Source: Ardenticatenaceae bacterium
Lineage (GTDB): Bacteria > Chloroflexota > Anaerolineae > Promineifilales > Promineifilaceae
Reading direction: 5' to 3'
Assembly (NCBI GenBank): GCA_020634495.1
Contig: JACKBR010000076.1
Coordinates: 1-16,205 of the forward strand
Length of the DNA: 16,205 nucleotides
Shown: positions 14,651 through 16,205 of the stretch, in pieces
Numbering within the stretch: the first letter of the stretch is position 1
Layout of the letters: the number at the start of each line of letters is the position of its first letter
Translations under genes and position numbers: made by a program
The notes under the pieces: model-generated
What the model was told of the DNA's origin: nothing
Seen by the model: the letters and a program-made list of their open reading frames with translations, nothing else
Database searches by the model: none

Positions 14651-14671
14651 TTTTCACTTTTCACTTTTTAC
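14651..14671. repeat. Heptamer tandem repeat overlapping the end of the sugar-kinase gene
   Basis: Three consecutive 7-bp units, TTTTCAC TTTTCAC TTTTTAC, occupy this stretch. The TGA stop codon of the sugar-kinase gene lies inside the array, so its last residues (RVKSEK) are encoded by the repeat. Confidence 0.65.
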
Positions 14672-15562
14672 TCTTAAATCCTCCAACGCATTCTCAGTAA
14701 GAAAGCCTGCTGCTGCCCCGTCGCTGCCGATTTTGTAGGCGGCGAAGAGGATTGCTTTTTGCAGGGCGGTGTAGGGGTTGTGGCTGGTGCGATAGAAATG
14801 GTTGAAGGCAGAAAAGAGGGCGTCGCCTGCGCCGATGGTGTTGACGACCGGGCGGGTTTGCACGGCGGGGAGCCGTTCGCAGAAGTTGTCGGATTTTACG
14901 GCCAGCAGGGCACCTTTGGCCCCTAAGCCAATGACCACAATTTCGGTGCCAAATTGTGCTTGCAGCTTTTTGGCCCACTGCTCCGGGGGCAGGGGCAAAA
15001 GCTCGTCGCTCATGAAGAGGATGGTGGCGGCGGCCATGTAGTCGCGGTTGTACTCGTCGTCTAAAGCGGCTATGGTGTGGACGTCGGTGGCGATGGGGAT
15101 GTCTGCTTTTTGGGCCTGGGCGAGGAACGGCCGTGTGTAATTTACATTGCACAAAATGGCCAGATCGCTTGCTTGCAGAGCTTCTTGAAACAGGTCGGGG
15201 GGATACGGCCGTTTCTGTACATCCTTCAAATCTGTGTTGCACAACCGCCGCCCCTGCTTGTCATAGAGGATGACGGCCTGGGCCGTTTGCGGCATCCCGG
15301 CCACGATGTAGGTGGTGCTCAGACCCTCCGCCTCGGCCTGCTGCTTAATTTGCTGGCCAAACAGGTCTTCGCCCACCAGCGTGAGAAAGTTGACCGGGCT
15401 GCCCAGCGTGGTGAGCGCTTTGGCAATGTTGTAGCCGACCCCGGCAACGGCCGTTTGAATGCCAAAGAAGGGGAAGCGCATGGGGGTGTACGCAATGGGA
15501 AACTGCTCCATCGCCACTGTTGTTTCCATGTTGGTGTGCCCGCAAACTAAAATTTTTGCCAT
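14654..15562 (-). CDS. PfkB-family carbohydrate (ribokinase-like) kinase
   Basis: A 302-residue ATP-dependent sugar/nucleoside kinase of the PfkB (ribokinase) family. The N-terminal substrate-domain signature is AVAGVGYNIAKALTTLG (38-54), followed by LVGEDLFG (62-69) as in family members. The C-terminal signature NTIGAGDALFSAF (241-253) contains the anion hole GAG and the catalytic base Asp247; the usual first Asp is Asn here (NTIGAGD), a tolerated change in some members. Length fits. I start at 15562 because GGGAGG lies four bases upstream; the frame runs on to 15607. The last six residues are encoded inside a heptamer repeat. Sugar specificity cannot be read. The gene is divergent from the STAS-like gene and stands alone on its strand. 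Confidence 0.88.
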   Translation of the reverse strand: MAKILVCGHTNMETTVAMEQFPIAYTPMRFPFFGIQTAVAGVGYNIAKALTTLGSPVNFLTLVGEDLFGQQIKQQAEAEGLSTTYIVAGMPQTAQAVILYDKQGRRLCNTDLKDVQKRPYPPDLFQEALQASDLAILCNVNYTRPFLAQAQKADIPIATDVHTIAALDDEYNRDYMAAATILFMSDELLPLPPEQWAKKLQAQFGTEIVVIGLGAKGALLAVKSDNFCERLPAVQTRPVVNTIGAGDALFSAFNHFYRTSHNPYTALQKAILFAAYKIGSDGAAAGFLTENALEDLRVKSEK

Positions 15563-15589
15563 CTTGCCTCCCTTGGTGCTCAGGTCATA

Positions 15590-15617
15590 TTGACTCTGGT
15601 TGGGCATATTCTAAACT
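15590..15617 (+). promoter_or_regulatory. Candidate sigma70-type promoter for the STAS-like gene
   Basis: TTGACT (15590-15595) and TAAACT (15612-15617) are separated by 16 bp, giving a likely transcript start roughly 45 bp before the ATG at 15669. CATATTC (15605-15611) and GAATATG (15623-15629) form a 7-bp inverted repeat around the -10 box and the expected start, where an operator could lie. Confidence 0.4.
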
Positions 15618-15668
15618 ATTCTGAATATGGCGCAGGGAGCCTCGAACTGAGCTGCCCATAGAGGTATT

Positions 15669-16058
15669 ATGGAGAGCCAACTTACCCGCCAAATGATTGA
15701 AACAAAATACGGCCGTATTTTTCAGGGGGAAAACGGTCTCGTCTACTTCTACATGCGTGACAACATGTCGGTTTCTGGTGCAGATGCTAAACAAATGGTG
15801 CGCGATGTCTGCTCCCTGGATGAATCAGGCAAAGTTCGCCTGGTCATTGTTCCTGGTGCCAACAAAGACCTCTCCTTTGAGGCGCAACGGTATTTTAGTA
15901 TAGCGCCTGGGTTTTCCCGCATGGCGCTGGTCATTGAAAATCGTGTGCAGGCTGAAATAGGCCAATTTTTGGTTGCCATGATGCGTTTACTGCACTCCCC
16001 TTATGAATTGAAGCTCTTTCACGAACTACACAAGGCCGAAGCATGGCTGCTAAGCTAA
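15669..16058 (+). CDS. Small STAS/SpoIIAA-like domain protein
   Basis: A 129-residue soluble protein. The ATG has GAGG four bases upstream. The order of elements fits a SpoIIAA-like/STAS fold: strands GRIFQGENGLVYFYMRD, a helix (SGADAKQMVRDVCSL), the strand KVRLVIVPGAN, a helix (SFEAQRYFSIAPG), the strand SRMALVIEN, a helix (RVQAEIGQFLVAMMRLL) and the closing ELKLFHELHKAEAWL. That last part matches the typical FxxxxxAxxWL end of this group, where an (A/E)AWL motif closes the domain. Such proteins often act as partners or antagonists in signalling, but no phosphorylatable serine is evident. No partner is nearby except the divergent sugar kinase. It stands alone, followed by an inverted repeat. 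Confidence 0.75.
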   Translation: MESQLTRQMIETKYGRIFQGENGLVYFYMRDNMSVSGADAKQMVRDVCSLDESGKVRLVIVPGANKDLSFEAQRYFSIAPGFSRMALVIENRVQAEIGQFLVAMMRLLHSPYELKLFHELHKAEAWLLS

Positions 16059-16062
16059 GAAT

Positions 16063-16156
16063 CTATCCGAAAAAGCCACAGAGGAAAAAGAGAATTCAGA
16101 GGCATTGAACCTAAACTCAAAAACCTCTGTGCACTCTGTGGCTAATATTCAGATAG
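16063..16156. repeat. MITE-like inverted repeat with CCACAGAGG arms, copy B
   Basis: The left arm (CTATCCGAA at 16063-16071, GCCACAGAG at 16075-16083) and right arm (CTCTGTGGC at 16134-16142, TTCAGATAG at 16148-16156) are inverted repeats: one mismatch in the outer pair, none in the inner. The right arm has an extra unit, CCTCTGTGCA. The interior is about 50 bp of non-coding DNA. It resembles a small non-autonomous or foldback element and shares its repeat unit with 3321-3338. The remainder to the window end (16157-16205) shows nothing. Confidence 0.6.
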
Positions 16157-16205
16157 GTATTAAGCGAATAAACCCGCACCCTCCTCTCTAGCGCCAAACA
16201 ATCTC

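Larger units (their letters stand above)
172..15716. repeat. Dispersed 8-bp palindrome ACGGCCGT, 36 copies
   Basis: Exact copies begin at 172, 459, 790, 1572, 2366, 2989, 3836, 5329, 5562, 5631, 5827, 6491, 6655, 7525, 7799, 7849, 7963, 8425, 8558, 8818, 8947, 9619, 9669, 9891, 10197, 10588, 10627, 10959, 11256, 11417, 12206, 13973, 15127, 15205, 15447 and 15709. About eleven more sites differ at one outer base (for example 3721, 4241, 6842, 12445). Thirty-four copies are in genes and two in spacers (1572 and 13973). Counts are by eye. Confidence 0.9.

Overview
The window reads as a chromosomal segment of a moderately GC-rich bacterium, most likely a Chloroflexota member (Anaerolineae-like). 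This is inferred from style, not from a marker gene. The signs are several lipoproteins that carry Thr/Pro-rich linkers and beta-propeller repeats, spacers filled with mirrored short tandem repeats, and an orphan GAF-GAF histidine kinase. There is no rRNA, tRNA, integrase, transposase or CRISPR array. Twelve of the fourteen genes lie on the minus strand.

Layout, left to right. Positions 1-1521 hold the start of a sulfate/thiosulfate ABC importer operon on the minus strand: a binding protein (cysP-type) coupled through a TAATG overlap to a permease (cysT) that runs off the left edge. A 322-bp spacer with a palindromic repeat follows, then an L-amino-acid-oxidase-like flavoprotein (1844-3289). 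The next 392 bp carry no gene but hold four different repeat structures. Positions 3682-10745 hold five consecutive lipoprotein genes, all minus strand. The first four to be transcribed (10745 down to 4767) are separated by only 29, 6 and 13 bp and look like one operon. They combine a lipobox, a disordered Thr/Pro linker, and PsbP-like and/or TolB/WD40-like beta-propeller domains. The fifth (3682-4635) follows a terminator-like hairpin.

Positions 10929-13726 hold a cytoplasmic GAF-GAF-HisKA-HATPase sensor kinase, a 106-residue small protein and a two-helix membrane protein with a PH-like domain, in that transcription order. The membrane protein gene is tightly bracketed by two different tandem-repeat hairpins. 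Beyond a gene-free 387-bp spacer come an unidentified plus-strand gene (14114-14572), a PfkB-family sugar kinase (minus, 14654-15562) and a divergent STAS-like small protein (plus, 15669-16058). The right edge has another inverted repeat.

The strongest unexplained signal is genome-scale rather than genic. The 8-bp palindrome ACGGCCGT occurs 36 times by hand count in 16.2 kb, about 0.25 being expected for an arbitrary 8-mer. It is used in all three reading frames and also between genes. This resembles the highly iterated palindrome HIP1 of cyanobacteria but with a different sequence. A second signal is that many spacers hold short tandem repeats, often of 7-8 bp, several of them mirrored into near-perfect hairpins and some directly abutting or overlapping gene ends.
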